Positions 1 through 11,740 of a stretch of DNA of 64,000 bases are shown piece after piece. A program made the position numbers and the translations under genes. The notes beneath the pieces are model-generated. The model ran no database searches. It was not told the DNA's origin and saw only the letters and a list, made by a program, of their open reading frames with translations. This DNA is from Candidula unifasciata (Eukaryota; Mollusca; Gastropoda; Stylommatophora; Geomitridae), in the NCBI GenBank assembly GCA_905116865.2, contig CAJHNH020004669.1, positions 315,001-379,000 on the forward strand, written 5' to 3'. Positions within the stretch are counted from its first letter, which is position 1, and every line of letters begins with the position of its first letter.

Positions 1-750
1 TGATGACTATGCTTGCTCTGTCTTTCCTGTCAAGATGTTACCCTCTTGATGATGACTAATGTTGAGTTATTTTCTTGACAGGATGTATATTTTCTGAAGA
101 GCTGGCAGAAGATTCACAGTCTCAACAACATCCACCCACCAATCCAACCACCAGAACCAACTTGTTACCCACCAGCTAACACCTGTGAAGGTTCCTGACA
201 TCTCCAAAAATGGGGGAGATTGTGCCTCAAACAGCTACCAGTGCCAGAGTAATGTGGCTCTAAGACATTGTGTGTCCTTACTGGTGATATAGACATGCTA
301 GATACCAGTACAGTTGCTGTACAGTGAAGTACTCTTGCTACTTGATCCAGTGGAGCAGAATTCCCAGAGTCAAAGACAGTCAAATCATCCGGAGCTGAGG
401 GAGGCATCATAGACAGAGATAAGAGAAGCTAAGTCTGATACTTCGCATGATGTTGTTTTCCTCACAGCTCCTTGGTTCCCATGATGACATATAGTCACCT
501 CCAGGACCGGCTGTCTGCCTAGTTTCCTTAGGATCTAGACATTAGTGCTGAAATTCTTTCACTGATAGCTGGAATTCACTTCAATTGTTTTTGTACAGAT
601 ATTATACTAAATACATGCATTCATTTTAATGGCTGACTTAGGTTTCTCTATGTCACCTTCTTAAGTGTTTAGCAGTTGTATGTGTATGTATCTTCATTAT
701 ATGTGTTAAACATGGTTATGATAATGAACTATCATAACCTGGGGGCTTTC
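1..750. other. Unannotated intron-like sequence
   Basis: No coding signal, RNA gene or recognisable repeat was seen. Short open stretches lack family motifs. Confidence 0.4.
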
Positions 751-790
751 TTTAGTAAGTAGTGGGGGTGTCCAGCCAAGTGTGCCTAGA

Positions 791-812
791 ATATATATAT
801 ATATATATATAT
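791..812. repeat. (AT)n microsatellite
   Basis: An uninterrupted AT run of 11 units. Confidence 0.95.
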
Positions 813-955
813 TGACATATTTTGTAGTGCCAATACTTGAGTTGCCCTACTCCAGAGATAAGTTGATCGTATATTGGCCACGGGGAATCCCTTAGACCAA
901 TACGAGCCAAACGACTCAACAAATTATCTCTGAGTGCTGCTGGTTCTGAAGGAGA

Positions 956-1968
956 AATCCAGAGAACAAGAGTTGCATACATAGAGAAACAAAGAGAAAC
1001 ATAAAAACAGACCAAGAGAGAGGAAGACGTGGCCAAGAGAGAGAACAAGAGTTGCATACATAGAGAAACAAAGAGAAACATAAAAACAGACCAAGGGAGA
1101 CGAAGACGTGGCCAAGAGAGAGAACAAGAGTTCCACACATACAGAAACAAAGAGAAACATAAAAACAGACCAAAAGAGAGGAAGACGTGGCCAAGAGAGA
1201 GAACAAGAGTTGCATACATAGAGAAACAAAGAGAAACATAAGAGAGAGAGAGGAAGACGTGGCCAAGAGAGAGAACAAGAGTTGCATACATAGAGAAACA
1301 AAGAGAAACATAAAAACAGACCAAGAGAGAGGAAGACGTGGCCAAGAGAGAGAACAAGATTCGCATACATAGAGAAACAAAGAGAAACATAAAAACAGAC
1401 CAAGAGAGAGGAAGACGTGGCTAAGAGAGAAAACAAGAGTTGCATACATACAGAAACAAAGAGAAACATAAAAACAGACCAAGAGAGAGGAAGACGTGGC
1501 CAAGAGAGAGAACAAGAGTTGCCTACATAGAGAAACAAAGAGAAACATAAAAACAGACCAAGAGAGAGGAAGACGTGGCCAACAGAGAGAACAAGAGTTG
1601 CATACATAGAGAAACAAAGAGAAACATAAAAACAGACCAAGAGAGAGGAAGACGTGGCCAAGAGAGAGAACAAGAGCTGCATACATACTGAAACAAAGAG
1701 AAACATAAAAACAGACTAAGAGAGAGGAAGACGTGGCCAAGAGAGAGAACAAGAGCTGCATACATAGAGAAACAAAGAGAAACATAAAAACAGACCAAGA
1801 GAGAGGAAGACGTGGCCAAGAGAGAGAACAAGAGTTGCATACATAGAGAAACAAAGAGAAACATAAAAACAGACCAAGAGAGAGGAAGACGTGGCCAAGA
1901 GAGAGAAAAAGAGTTGCATACATAGTGAAACAAAGAGAAACATAAAAACAGACCAAGAGAGAGAGACA
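956..1968. repeat. 79-bp minisatellite, about 13 copies
   Basis: The landmark agttgcatac recurs at 971 and 1050, with a variant at 1129, so the period is 79 bp. One copy near 1215-1260 is about 10 bp short. Because 79 is not a multiple of 3 and the minus-strand unit has no stop, all three minus frames stay open. The predicted Phe/Leu/Ser/Cys-rich peptides are artefacts of this. Confidence 0.95.
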
Positions 1969-2245
1969 GAAAGGCAGACACACAAAAAAACAGAGACCAA
2001 GAGGGAGAGAGACAGACAGACAGACTAAGCGAGAGACAGAGAGATCAAGAGACAGACAGAGACCAAGGGGAAGAGAGAGTGAGAGACAGAAAGACGAAGG
2101 GAGACGCTAAGACAGATAAAGAGACAGATAGAGAGACCAAGAGGGAGGGAGAGAGTGAGAGAGAGAAAGACGAAACGAGAGACCGAGAGAGATAAAAAGA
2201 CATAGAGACCAGGAGGGAGAGAGACCAAGAAAGGAAAGACAGACA
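1969..2245. repeat. Purine-rich GAGA/GACA low-complexity tract
   Basis: Degenerate gagaca, gagaga and gaccaagag words follow straight on from the 79-bp array and probably derive from its agagagag segment. Confidence 0.85.
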
Positions 2246-2603
2246 GAATTATAATCAACAATTGAAACATATCCAGCAAGAACCGTGTAAAGGAACATGA
2301 AAGAACAAAAATCTCGACTGCAATGAATGGAACGTCTTTGCTGCGGATTGATCTGACAAGCAAAGATCAAGCGCGTTTGATCACACGCCTGGCTGGTTGT
2401 CGACTCTGTGAGCCAGCCGACATTATGCCAATCAATGGTCTATTGAATTCAAACATTGTGATTTTTTACAATATATTTTAGGAACTTCAGACAGGCAACA
2501 GTTGGGCAAGGAGGAACAGAAGGAGGATGCAAGAGAATGAGGGAGAACACCGAAATAAAGAGAGGTACGCAGCTACAGAGAGAGCCAGGCAGTTAGGTAG
2601 GTA

Positions 2604-2900
<297 letters not shown>

Positions 2901-3009
2901 ACGGATGCACAGACACACAGTCAAAATATGCGTCAGGAATTTTCTTAGGAAGCAGGTAAAGTTAGTATGATACTTCACGGATCTCGACCACAGTATCAAG
3001 AGCTTACCG

Positions 3010-3050
3010 TTTATCAGGAATGGCAAACTACTGAACTTAAAATTGCCTAG
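3010..3050 (+). mobile_element. 3' domain of tRNA-derived SINE family V (fragment)
   Basis: The string ggcaaactactgaac plus attgcctag matches the 3' part of the SINE copy at 49001-49175. The tRNA-like head is missing. Confidence 0.5.
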
Positions 3051-3071
3051 TGGGATCACAAACAGCAAAGA

Positions 3072-3072
3072 C

Positions 3073-3159
<87 letters not shown>

Positions 3160-3161
3160 AA
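3072..3161. repeat. (GAAA)n microsatellite
   Basis: About 22 uninterrupted GAAA units. Confidence 0.97.
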
Positions 3162-3319
3162 TGCCGGCAGATGGTTTTGCAGAGTCCTGTTAAGGGTGTA
3201 AGCAAACAACTTAACAGTTCGTGAAGAACTGTTTCGGCCATAAGTAAATGGTGCTTAAACCTCCTTCCCATTTTCTTCTGTCCACTGCCAAATATTTACC
3301 AATAACCAACGTTTAAAAA

Positions 3320-3336
3320 GGGGGGGGGGGGGGGGG
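3320..3336. repeat. Poly(G) tract
   Basis: A run of 17 G. Similar G or C runs recur at 10902-10914, 34362-34373, 40717-40728, 41140-41152, 47133-47148 and 50132-50150. Confidence 0.9.
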
Positions 3337-4179
3337 AAACTGATTTAAAAAAAAAAGTGGAAACAATCTGCAACACTGAACACTTTCTTCTCAGTCTGTG
3401 TGACGAATATTTCTGTCACCGGCCTTGCAGGCAAAATATTGGAAGGAACATGACTCATCACAAGTCGGCAGACAGACACCACAGCAGAAAGTTAGGGCCG
3501 ACCAATCAGGCAACAATGTGGCGGCGTTCCAGAAGGATGCCTCGCTGACTTGCTCCTGGACGTCCACGGAGATTGCAGATCATCAGCAGAAGCTATAGCG
3601 TATCGATTACAGTCTGTACTAGTGACTGGCCAAATGGGGTCACTGATCGCCTGACTGAGGCTTGCAGGATGAATGGCTTATGTTTGATTGAGTTCTTTTT
3701 CTTCCTCTGCTTCTTCTTGTCTTCTCCTGCTCCTCCTTTTTCTTCCTTTCTTTCTTCTTCTTCTTCTATGCTATTAAAATGGTGTTTGACAGCTTGTGCT
3801 TTGGTTTAAAGCTAGGCTTCTTCTTCTTCTGATGATGATGACGATAATGATGATTAAATCAAGAATAAGAAGCAACAGACAGTCGAAGATAAAGGATTAT
3901 GTACGTAGGAAGACGTTCGTGTATTACTTTAATGCTCCTGTACATACCGACAATGGGTGTTCTGACTGGCTAATGGGCCCTGCGACAAAAACAACTGGAT
4001 CCAGTGCCGTAAGAGAGATTCGGGTTGGGATCCTGGGTACGGATCCAGTCATCGGGGACCAAATATAAAAGCTAACCTGCACAGCCCGTGGCGACAGTCC
4101 CAAAATACCTAGGCCCGCCCCCACCCCGTTCTGGCGTCAAACACGGACTCTAAAACAGGCTGTCAAGACAGGGGAAGTC

Positions 4180-4735
4180 CAGCAGGCATGCAGAAAAACA
4201 GATGACGATGGAGGTGATGGTGGTGACAGAAGCTTTAATGTGGCTAGAATCACAGAACTATTATAACGTGTATACTGTGTTGTGCTGGGTGATTCTAAGA
4301 GCATGATCTGACAGGTCGAGTCAGACATTGTGTGCAGACCAGTGGACTGACTCATTTGTGAAACTCCCTGTAAATGCATTATCAAAGTCACCTTTGTCCA
4401 AGAATATGCAGGTGTTGTTGGCAGTGAAACAGCTGGAAGACTGGCCGGTTCTGCATTAGCTGCCGATGGGCCAACCTATGGATTGTGCTGACACTGGTAA
4501 TGCCTTAGAGTTCTTAGAGAGACTGGATGATCTAAGGATTTTGGGAGCAGCGTGTCCGCAAAAATGCTAAGTATACGAGAGCATGAGAGGCATGCCGGAC
4601 GAACACGAAGTCTTGTTAACCCATCACTGAACTGCCACTATTGACCGCAGGACGCTGATGTATATGTCGAAGGGGACATCTGAGCACCTATAGTCGTGTC
4701 CAAAGTGCTGTGCAGATAACCCAACTCATAATTCA
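4180..4735 (+). pseudogene. Degenerate RNase H end of LINE family A
   Basis: The DNA aligns with 16065-16600 of the better LINE copy: atgacgatggaggtgatgg, gtgattctaagagcatgat, gcaggtgttgttggcagtgaa and gataacccaactca all have counterparts in the same order. Several indels and stops break the frame. The copy ends with the same terminal word (aacccaact) but without the AACT tail. Confidence 0.8.
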
Positions 4736-4739
4736 GAAT

Positions 4740-5580
4740 AAACACACACACAAATTATTAAATACAATTATAAAATCATTAAAGACGCACAACCCACCTA
4801 GCCGTGCAATTCACAGCACACTTCACCAACCTCAAAAACTCTATAATCTCGAATATCTATACACCTGCAGATTGCAACTTCATTAAAACATCTCTAATAC
4901 CTTTGGCCACAGTGTAATCACTCTCAGTGGATTGGATATAACGGCATCAATCATTTATATACACAACCACTCATTTATATGAAGTATCTCAGCATCAATT
5001 AAGTTCTCTAATTTCCTCATAGTTCTAATTGTCCAGGCGATCTATTGACATCCTTCAATGGCGATCCCCAATCTAACATTCGTGAGCAGTGCGCAGTTAA
5101 CCAAGCTGTATCGAACCATTTGCTTCCCCGCACGTTTCCTTTCCCCCTATGTCAACAGCGATGGCGATCGTGTAGCGTTTCAGATGTGGCCAAATTAGAC
5201 CGTGTTTGCATTGGTGAATTCTGATCGTTATCAAATAAACGCAGAAGTTTGAGCCGGGTAAACGCTTCAGTGAAATATAAGATGGCACAACACACAGTCT
5301 GTCGACTAAAACAATAGAGGAAAAACGTGTACCATATTCTGGGGTCTTGCTGTAAACTGTAGATGCCTGTAACTAACTTCATGGGTATTGATTTGCACAA
5401 TAAGTGAGGGGAATATACAATCATCATTACCATCTACAATATTAATTACTGATTTAAAAGGGTATTTAACTGAATATGCCATGTGGCACTATGGGATACT
5501 ATGACAAAGTATAACATTGATAAAACCTTCAAACTCAATACAGAACAGCTTTATGCCAAAACCAGTAGTGATGAGTCATG
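4740..5580. other. Unannotated AT-rich sequence
   Basis: Nothing recognisable apart from a short ACAC run at 4741-4752. Confidence 0.4.
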
Positions 5581-5582
5581 AG

Positions 5583-6030
5583 TTATGAGTTATGAGACAT
5601 CCATTGGCGCTCAGATTCCAGCTTCGTGCGGTTAATTGTACCAGTCCTATATTGGTTAACAAGACTTCGTGTGCGTCCGGTGTGCTTCTCATTCTTGGCT
5701 GTGCCGATCTTTACTCCCAATTTGCGTATTCTTAGCAGTGATATGGACACATGGCTTCCAAAATCCTCAGAACGTCTTATCTTTCTAAGGGCAATGACAA
5801 TGTCTGCGTGATCCATAGGCCGGCCATCTTCAATTAATGCAGCACCTGCCAGTCTATCAGCTCTCTCATCACCAACAACTCCTGCATACATCTGGGACGA
5901 ATCTGAAAGTAACTGAACACACAGGAGAATTTTGCAAAGACTCAAGCCACTGTCTGCGCAACCAGCTTGCCTCGACCCGCCGGATCGTGCTCAAAGAATC
6001 ACTCAGCCAGTAGTGCTGTCATGCTAAATA
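5583..6030 (-). pseudogene. Second RNase H relic of LINE family A
   Basis: The minus strand reads GDERADRLAGAAL, then MDHADIVIALRKI, KLGVKIGTAKNE and VNQYRTGTINR, parallel to the family A copy at 15303-16621. Upstream (5950-6030) the DNA still matches the LSDSxS-MIRRVQ segment, in another frame. The 3' end of the element is lost beyond RTGTI. Confidence 0.8.
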
Positions 6031-6100
6031 AACAGATTGGAAACTAGTTCCAAACAACCGTAAGCGTCCGACAGGGCTACCTCCTCCCACAAACACTGTT

Positions 6101-6320
6101 TCTTCTTTTCATTATTTTTCGCTTTTCCCGGTTGTAAACTACACAGCGGAATTCCCTAGGTGTTCGTCCACTACCGGACTTTCTCTTATTCCGGAACCTG
6201 AATGTTGCGTGCACATCCGTTCCCTGGGTCTCAGGCTGAGGTACTCCGCAAAGGATGCTCTTAACTGGTCGGTTCGAACGATATGCCTGTTGGGGAGTCT
6301 GTGAGGCCCTGCAACCGACA
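6101..6320 (-). mobile_element. Degenerate SINE-like element S1
   Basis: It contains gttgtaaac, tgttcgtccact, ggaacctgaatgttgcgtg and cacatccgtt in the family order. In sense (minus) orientation its 3' end would carry the GAA tail, here degraded to ttcttcttttc on the plus strand. Confidence 0.6.
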
Positions 6321-6523
6321 CCATGAAAACATCACTAAAGTATGGTATGGAATTAAATGACATTATAATTATGACTAGTAATCGTGTTAGTATGACCACG
6401 CCAATATATGGTGAAGGTCACAAGTTAGAACAAGAAACACGGCCTCAAGAGCAAAGTGTGCAGGGCAAGTAATGGGCAACCAAGAAGGATCTGCAGCTGG
6501 CAAGCGTACGACACTAAAAGCTC

Positions 6524-6594
6524 AGAAGAAGAAGAAGAAGAAGAAGAAGAAGAAGAAGAAGGAAGAAGGAAGAAGGAAGAAGAAGAAGGAAGAA

Positions 6595-6641
<47 letters not shown>

Positions 6642-6788
6642 AGAAGAAGAAGAAGAAGAAGAAGAAGAAGAAGAAGAAGAAGAAGAAGAAGAAGAAGGAA
6701 AGAAGAAGAAGAAGAAGAACAAGAAGAAGAACAAGAAGAAGCACAAGAAGAAGAATAAGAAGAAGAAGATGAAGAAGAAAAAGAAAAA
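6524..6788. repeat. (GAA)n array
   Basis: About 88 triplets with ggaagaag, AAC and AAG variants. The runs of Glu, Lys or Arg (and Phe, Ser or Leu on the other strand) are artefacts. Confidence 0.95.
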
Positions 6789-6994
6789 CAGTAATATCGT
6801 CGTCTACTGCTGTATAAGCACGGCTGGAGTTACGCCTGTAATGTTGTTGGTGGGTTTGTTTTATGTTTAATTTTTCAACGTATGATGGAAAACTATGGCA
6901 CTCCCTGCAGCACATCCGTTGACAGAGACCAAGGCATATAAGCTAGACTCCTTAGACCGACATACTTGGTCGGTTTACAGTATACACAAAACAG

Positions 6995-7012
6995 TATATA
7001 TATATATATATA
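6995..7012. repeat. (TA)n microsatellite
   Basis: A TA run followed by a short CA run to about 7019. Confidence 0.9.
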
Positions 7013-7094
7013 CACACACGTGCTTTGACCTACACCAAACTGGGGAAATCTACAGGGGCAGTCAAATATTTCAGGGGTTAGCTAAAATTTTAAA

Positions 7095-7532
7095 TTCTAA
7101 TATCAAATCAGATTGTATAGGGCGGAAACATGGAGAACACCTAAGACAATTACTAATAAATTACAGACATTCATTAACTGGTGCCTGCGCAGAATAGAGG
7201 GAATTAAATGGTATGATAGAATAACTAATGTAGAACTTTGGGAGAGAACTAAAAAGGCTCCAGTGGACCAAGACGTGAGGAAAAGACGCTGTCGTTGGGT
7301 AGGACACACACTGAGAAAACAGGAGAACAGCATAACTAGAATGTCTTTGTATTGGAACCCACAGGGGCATAGGAATAAAGGAAGGTAAAAAAACACACGG
7401 AGAAGAGAGCTGGAGAATGAAGTTAGAAAGACGGGGAGCATGGGGAGAGCTCCATGCAATGGCGAAGGATAGAACGACTTGGCGTGAGTTGGTTCAGGGC
7501 CTATGGGGATAGAAAGGCAGAAGAAGAAGAAG
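7095..7532 (+). pseudogene. C-terminal RT relic of a LINE with GAA tail
   Basis: The frame reads YRAETWRTPKTITNKLQTF, then CLRRIEGIKWYDRI, RCRWVGHTLRKQENSITR and WNPQGHRNKGR. This is the conserved post-catalytic tail of an RTE/CR1-like reverse transcriptase. A stop follows HRNKGR, but the DNA stays homologous (NTRRRELENEVRKTG). The copy ends at gaagaagaagaag (7519-7532). The same family is seen at 17280-17530 and 19315-19560. The catalytic YADD region is absent, so the copy is 5'-truncated. Confidence 0.75.
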
Positions 7533-7536
7533 TAGA

Positions 7537-7637
7537 CAGGCTGCATGCAGTCGTGGGACCTAGGCTGCATGCAGTCGTGGGACCTAGGCTGTATGCAGCC
7601 GTGGGACCTAGGCTGCACTCTCTAGTGGGACGTAGGT
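7537..7637. repeat. 24-bp tandem repeat, 4 copies
   Basis: ctgcatgcag recurs at 7541 and 7565, with tgtatgcag and tgcactctc variants after it. It sits directly downstream of the LINE tail. Confidence 0.9.
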
Positions 7638-7739
7638 TGGTTAAGGTTAGGACCAGTTCTAGATATTTTGGGGTCGTTAAAAGCACGAGAAAGCCGGGAA
7701 ACCACCCTCTAAAATGCTGGACTGTCCTGTGACGTTATC

Positions 7740-8690
7740 TGTGGGAGGATGTTACGAAACCCTAGCAGTATACGTGCAGAAGGGTGAATATTATATTTTA
7801 TAAAGTAATACAAAATTAGGAGCCCGCTAACCCGTCAATACAATGGATGTGACAACTTCGTCAATGTGATTTTTAAGAAGATAGTATGACGGTTTCATCT
7901 TTCTTCCACATACAAGGTTTGTGACTACCACTAATCATGGTAATTTCCGGCTGTCGGAGTGCAGTTTGCTATTCATCCCTGTGGATAATCGGTTCTCTGA
8001 TTGTGTTAGTCACACTCCCGCGCTCTCAGTTCTGTGGCAAGTTCTCCGTTAGGAGGTGCAGTTTGAAAGTATTCCCAATAAATAGAAATCCATTGTATCC
8101 CTAGTACGCTCTAGTACTTTCAACGATTTTTTAATGCGTGTGCAGACTGCAGGCCATGCCCTGCAAGAATGTTCAGTGTACAGCCCATTAAAAAAAAAAA
8201 GAAAACTGGCCCACTGAGTCAACACCAACACCGTATTCAATATTGTTTGGAACTAGAATGGAACTCCAAAAGCAGTCAATTTTATTCCAAGAACTAGTCT
8301 GTCAGTGAAAATCAGAAACGATCACAGCAAGGAGACATTCCAGTATCTTCACAACCTGTGTATCTGACTGTTTTTGTTACAATGAAATGCGATCTATTCT
8401 TCAGTATATCTACATTTCCGGAGAGTCAAGTAGAAATAGTTTTCTGTCCCGGTCCTCCCCCATCCCTTCTCTCGGCACTTGATTGACAAAATCACGTCTG
8501 TCACCTTGACTTTCTAGGACTTTATCCGCGTCTACCTGGGAGACAAGGTTATTTCTAGAATTAAAAATCCCACTCGATGCAGATTTTAAACCTATGACCC
8601 CTTGTGCACCATACAGTGTACCGTTATTCGTCATAACATTCAGATTTACATACTGAGCCAGAAACCAAGCTGATGGCTTTCCCTGCCCTG
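7740..8690. other. Unannotated sequence
   Basis: No gene or repeat recognised; one poly(A) run near 8190-8200. Confidence 0.4.
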
Positions 8691-8718
8691 CACCTCCTAA
8701 AAGTGGTACTGTCTGCAG

Positions 8719-9300
8719 TTCTTCTTCTTCTTCTTCTTCTTCTTCTTTTTTTTCTTCTTCTTCTTCTTCTTCCTTCCGTTCGACATCGTCATGCTAAACA
8801 TTGAGTCCCGTCTGGGTCACAAATAGGATTGTGCGTTTAAGGTCGCCACAGGTCTCCCATAGCTTCTCTTGCAATGTGACTCCCTTGGGCCAGATCCACA
8901 GTCTTTGCTGGGAGAGGTAAGGGCAGTACTGTAGTATATGCTCAGGAGTCTTGTCTTTCTGCTCCACAATCACAGGCAACATTCTTTTGTGCCTATCCTC
9001 TACAGGTGCACTCAATGACCACAGTGTCCTGTCCGAAGTCTAAAAATTGATGTTTGTTCTTTCCTGTTGAGTTTGTTTATGCTGTCCCTCTCTGGTCTGT
9101 AATCTCCATTCTGCCTTCTCCACTCCCGCTTTAAAGACTGCTTTAGCGCTGTTTTTGGTTTCTTTGTAGCGTTGTGGTGGATGAGGTTGTGGAAGATTAC
9201 TCATAGCTTTTGCCATATGATCTCTTATTTCCTTGAATACCACAGTGGGCTGGTGTCCACTGCAAGACCAGTTCTGCTTCCTTGGAAAGTAAGCCAATGT
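8719..9300 (-). pseudogene. 3' end of LINE family D (post-RNase H zinc-knuckle segment) with GAA tail
   Basis: The minus strand reads KTPEHILQYCPYLSQQRLW, then KLWETCGDLKRTILFVTQTG, parallel to TPEHVLQDCP and KLWGNLRDLEKTSQFMTHSG of the copy at 32430-32806. Upstream (9040-9297) is a 78-residue stretch, including PPQRYKETKNSAKAVFKAG, joined by a frameshift. The plus-strand TTC run at 8719-8776 is the GAA tail of this element. Confidence 0.75.
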
Positions 9301-9599
9301 TGGTCCTTAGATCTGCAATAAGTTTGTCTTGATCAGCAGTAAAAGTATGCCTGTATATCCACCTGGTGCAAAACCATGCAGATAGAACTGTGTCACCTTA
9401 TCCCAAATATTTTCTTCTTCTGCGTTCATTTGAAGACATAAACATGTTTGCGATATTTGCACCTTTCGGCCGAAACACACAATTTACGTAGGCATTTGTT
9501 GCCGGGTTAGCCTTTCCAAATTCTATGCATAATTTGCAAGGAAATCTGTTTCCAGCAGCAATAATGAAACATGCATTCAGACGAACATATGTTGTGATA

Positions 9600-10020
9600 A
9601 ACGGTACTTTATATAATTAACGATGACTATCTCCAAGTCCTTAAGAAAGAGAATAGGGGCTTTTGAGCTGAAATTCTTTAGAAAGATTCTCAGAATATCT
9701 CGGACAAAGAAGAGGAGAAATACTGACATCTTGAAACATCTGAACATCAAGGAAAAATGGCTAATAAACAGCATCCTGTCCCAGAAGCTGAAATATTTTG
9801 GTCATATCAAGCGCCACGACGGACTGGAAAAAATTATAGCAGAAGGCATGGTACCAGGAAGGAGGGGCAGGGGCCGACCAACACAAAGATGGGCACAGGA
9901 TATAAGTGCCTCCTTAAATATGAAAGTACATGAGGCGGGAGAACTGGCGAGAGACCGAGTTTCTTTCACGCAGACCGTGATGAGAGCGACGTTCTGCAAA
10001 GGACCTGCTACATGATGATG
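9600..10020 (+). pseudogene. RTE-like LINE C-terminus, open frame
   Basis: The open stretch 9623-10015 reads FELKFFRKILRISRTKKRRN, then INSILSQKLKYFGHIKRHDG, GRRGRGRPTQRWAQDI and DRVSFTQTVMRATF. It parallels the last 130 residues of the RTE element ending at 13683. It stops with a short TGATGATG tail. The first Met is not a real start: the copy is 5'-truncated within the RT. Confidence 0.8.
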
Positions 10021-10073
10021 TTATAAATTACTATAGTTTCTAATGTGGAAAAGAAGCAGGCAAATGTAATTTT

Positions 10074-10350
10074 GTCAATCAATCAATCAGGTGCCGTCTC
10101 CACAATGAAGGTTGGCTGCAATGGATCTCAAAGAAACCCTGTCTCTTGCCCTTGATGTACACTCACTCATACTGCTGTTCGTCCATCTCTTGATGTTATC
10201 CTGCCACTTGTAACGCTGTCTGCCTTTTGCTCGCCTACATTGAATCTTTCCCTATAGGATGATCGTTACAATACTGTTATTGTCTTTTAATGCGGCCAAA
10301 ATATTTCACTTGTCTCTTTTTTATTTCACCTAGCAACTCTCTTTTCATTC
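10074..10350 (-). pseudogene. RT C-terminal relic with (TTGA)n tail
   Basis: The minus strand gives KYFGRIKRQ and, after a frameshift, GRQRYKWQDNIKRWTNSSM and RARDRVSLRSIAANLHC, then a stop and gattgattgattgac. The layout is the usual GHxxR...GRxRxxWxDNI...DR end of an RTE/CR1-like RT. The plus-strand tcaatcaatcaatcag at 10075-10090 is the tail. Confidence 0.65.
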
Positions 10351-11740
10351 TTAATTGTAATTTTGTCATATTATCGCAAATACAATTACCAGAAAATTCC
10401 GTTTACAGCACTGCATTATTGTTTACGGATATTAAAACGCACCTTCAGACAAATATATGTTGTGATAAATGGCAGTTAGCTTCGCCAACATCCAGGTCTG
10501 AAACCCACGCCTAAACATGCAATTCTGTGATCACATACATTAGGGGTTCGGCTCCCTGTCCTGTCCAACTACTGGCAACACATCGCACGCTATGTCATTA
10601 GCAGTCCGCTTTGATCTCACAATCATTCGCACCTAATTATTCTACAAACGACCCGGCGTCCTTTGATTAAGACAGTAACGGTTGATCGGTTACGCACGAG
10701 AGAAGCTGTCCTACCGTAAGTATTGGCTCATAACCTACCGACCCACGTGACTAGGCTAATCTCAAATCCTGTCACCTGACTAGCCCTAGGCACGCTACTC
10801 TAGTAACAAGATGGATATACAACAAGATGAAAATACAACAAAGATGACATGATGTAAAAGATTAGTTAACTGAGCAACTTGTGCTTGTACTGGGAGGTGG
10901 GGGGGGGGGGGGGGAGACGTAAAACCGCCTTCTTCTTCTTCTTCCTTTGCCTTTACACGGGTAAGTATGAATGATGTATTTGACAATGTCTACACTATTG
11001 GCTCAGAATATCAATAGGAATAAACTCACAGGGAGCAAGTACAGAAGGGATCTACCAGTCGTCAGTAGAAATTATCCTCGTCAACGAGCGTTTCGGCCCA
11101 CGATTCTTAGACGCTTTCGGAGGTGGGCCCACCTGAGTTCATGAAGCTCAGGGCTGGTACCCTGAACCCTTAATTAGTTGCGATCCACGACATGCATCAG
11201 TAGATCTATTATTTATTGGCACCACTACCCCGGAATCAGGGCATCGGAACGAGAATTTCTGGCGTCCGACTTAACAATAGCTGTTGCTAGGTTGCGATTT
11301 ACAGCTTGGATACGATATTTGCGCCTTTCGGCCCAACATATGCAATTTCAACAAACTCATAATTAGGCAGGAGGAAAAGGGGCGGGGGAGGGGGGGGGGG
11401 TTTGGAACTAAACGGGAACGCCTAAAAACAGTCAGTTTTATCACAAGAAGTCTGTAAATGTAAATCAGAAAGCGGTCACAGGAAGAAATAATTATTACTG
11501 GACAAATAAAGAAAGCTTGAAAGCGACAGAAACCCCAGAATCTATGAAATTACTTTTAAAGAGAAATTATATTTTTGGTTAAAAGAGGCTTTCCAGCACC
11601 CAGGTTCAAGCGCCTACGACCTCTGCCACTGCTGCTACTACGACTAACACAACCAACATCTCTACCACTACCAGCATAACCAAGGTCTAAATATTTTAAA
11701 CTTTTATGAAATTAGGTGCTGTAATTTAAAACTTAATACC
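10351..11740. other. Mostly unannotated sequence
   Basis: It includes a poly(G) run at 10902-10914 and two short dispersed matches: 10433-10474 resembles 9568-9603, and cgatatttgcgcctttcgg near 11301 resembles 9453-9475. A short GC-rich inverted segment lies around 11125-11150. No coding signal. Confidence 0.4.

Noticed and set aside
752..2000. Long overlapping minus-strand ORFs rich in Phe, Leu, Ser and Cys
   Set aside because: They are readings of the 79-bp minisatellite in all three frames, without unique sequence or a gene-like start.
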